A program made the position numbers and the translations under genes. A DNA stretch of 64,000 bases from DMER01 sp003451645 (GTDB lineage Bacteria; Pseudomonadota; Alphaproteobacteria; Micropepsales; Micropepsaceae). Shown here piece by piece: positions 63,407 to 64,000 of the stretch. Numbering within the stretch: the first letter of the stretch is position 1; every line of letters starts with the position of its first letter. Below the pieces are notes generated by a model. That model was not told where the DNA came from, searched no databases, and saw nothing but the letters and a program-made list of their open reading frames with translations. The stretch covers positions 11,715 through 75,714 of the forward strand of contig DALYLR010000016.1 in NCBI GenBank assembly GCA_031976175.1. Direction: 5' to 3'.

Positions 63407-64000
63407 ATGGCGACTTTTCTGTCGCGGACTGACCGCAGCCGTATTGCCCGATGGTGGTGGACTGTCGACCACTGGACCCTTGCGGCCGTCATTGGCCTGC
63501 TGGCCATTGGCGTTCTTCTGTCATTCGCCGCGAGCCCCGCCGTGGCCGCACGCTATGAGTATGAGCCCTTTCATTTCGTCTACCGGCATTTAGCCTTTCT
63601 TGCTCCGTCATTGGCGGTCATCTTGGTGCTGTCCCTGCTGGACCCCAAGGATTTGTTGCCCTTCGCGCTGGCGCTTCTGATCGCAGGTTGGGCCTTGATG
63701 GGGTTGACGCTTGTCGCGGGGACCGAAATCAAAGGCGCGACGCGATGGCTAGAGTTCGGCGCGATCAAGATCCAGGCCTCTGAGTTCATCAAGCCGGGGC
63801 TCGTCGTCGTGTTGGCGTGGCTCTTGGCTCGGCAGGGCCATCGCAATGGGGCAGGGGCTTTTGTGCTGGCGATTTGCGCTTATGGCGTCACTACCGCGCT
63901 TTTGATGCTGCAGCCTGACTTTGGGCAAACACTTCTCATCACCGTGACCTTTGGAGCCCTTTTGTTCTTGTGGGGGTTGTCCTGGGTATGGATTGGAAGC
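63407..64000 (+). CDS. ftsW: Peptidoglycan glycosyltransferase FtsW, N-terminal part (cut by window edge)
   Basis: 198 codons of a SEDS-family glycosyltransferase that polymerises lipid II at the septum with FtsI. It begins MATFLSRTDRSRIARWWWTV, then transmembrane helices and the family motifs GATRWLEFGAIKIQASEFIKPGLVVVLAW and LLMLQPDFGQTLLITVTF. The expected full length is near 380-400 residues. It is the ninth gene of the dcw run in the order usual for alphaproteobacteria. Confidence 0.96.
   Translation, partial: MATFLSRTDRSRIARWWWTVDHWTLAAVIGLLAIGVLLSFAASPAVAARYEYEPFHFVYRHLAFLAPSLAVILVLSLLDPKDLLPFALALLIAGWALMGLTLVAGTEIKGATRWLEFGAIKIQASEFIKPGLVVVLAWLLARQGHRNGAGAFVLAICAYGVTTALLMLQPDFGQTLLITVTFGALLFLWGLSWVWIGS

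Overview
The window is about 64 kb of GC-rich chromosome from an alphaproteobacterium. The evidence is gene order (carA-HD-carB; yqeY-dnaG-rpoD; mraZ-rsmH-ftsL-ftsI-murE-murF-mraY-murD-ftsW), a methionine synthase split into two polypeptides behind an ArsR-methyltransferase fusion regulator and metF, a class A RNase P RNA, and a tRNA-Ile2(CAU) with encoded CCA. The ParDE, BrnTA and DUF433/DUF5615 modules and an FNR-type regulator of the FnrN/FixK cysteine pattern also fit. I cannot place it below class level from sequence alone. The window looks chromosomal; I see no phage, transposase, CRISPR array or rRNA.

Layout. 1-5.0 kb (minus strand): carB (cut by the window edge), an HD-domain gene coupled to both car genes, carA with a clear promoter, a TPR-fused aspartyl/asparaginyl beta-hydroxylase and a CPBP membrane protease. 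5.1-10.4 kb: yqeY, dnaG and rpoD, where RpoD carries a long Lys/Ala/Pro-rich N-terminal tail. 10.4-18.3 kb: a second 2-oxoglutarate oxygenase, a tight lipoprotein/VOC/SnoaL/GNAT/nitrilase run, an S9 peptidase, a SIMPL protein, tRNA-Ile2 and an HI0933-like flavoprotein. 18.4-25.2 kb: a secreted subtilase, a TPR-caspase protein, an OafA-type acyltransferase and an FNR regulator. 25.3-30 kb: ettA, a DUF1877 gene broken by an in-frame amber codon, mlaC and mlaA.

30.2-37.5 kb is the methionine/folate operon: a promoter with a palindromic operator, arsR-methyltransferase, metF and the MetH homocysteine half. It is then interrupted by a PIN toxin-antitoxin pair with its own promoter plus a small methyltransferase, before the MetH cobalamin half. 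37.6-46.2 kb (minus) holds an AAA ATPase, several small membrane proteins including an unannotated-size 25-residue peptide, an SDR, an SMR exporter, brnTA and a fused 5-oxoprolinase. 46.3-51.8 kb is the most accessory-looking stretch: a TerB/J-domain membrane protein with 15 consecutive Asp, parDE, a secreted Gly-Tyr repeat protein behind a perfect palindrome, paired intergenic palindromic repeats, a pentapeptide-repeat membrane protein and a DUF433/DUF5615 pair.

52.1-64 kb: an EamA transporter, cytosolic AmpD-type amidase and rnpB, then the dcw cell-division/peptidoglycan cluster. The dcw promoter is overlaid by an array of four MraZ-type boxes at exact 10-bp spacing; the cluster runs out of the window inside ftsW.
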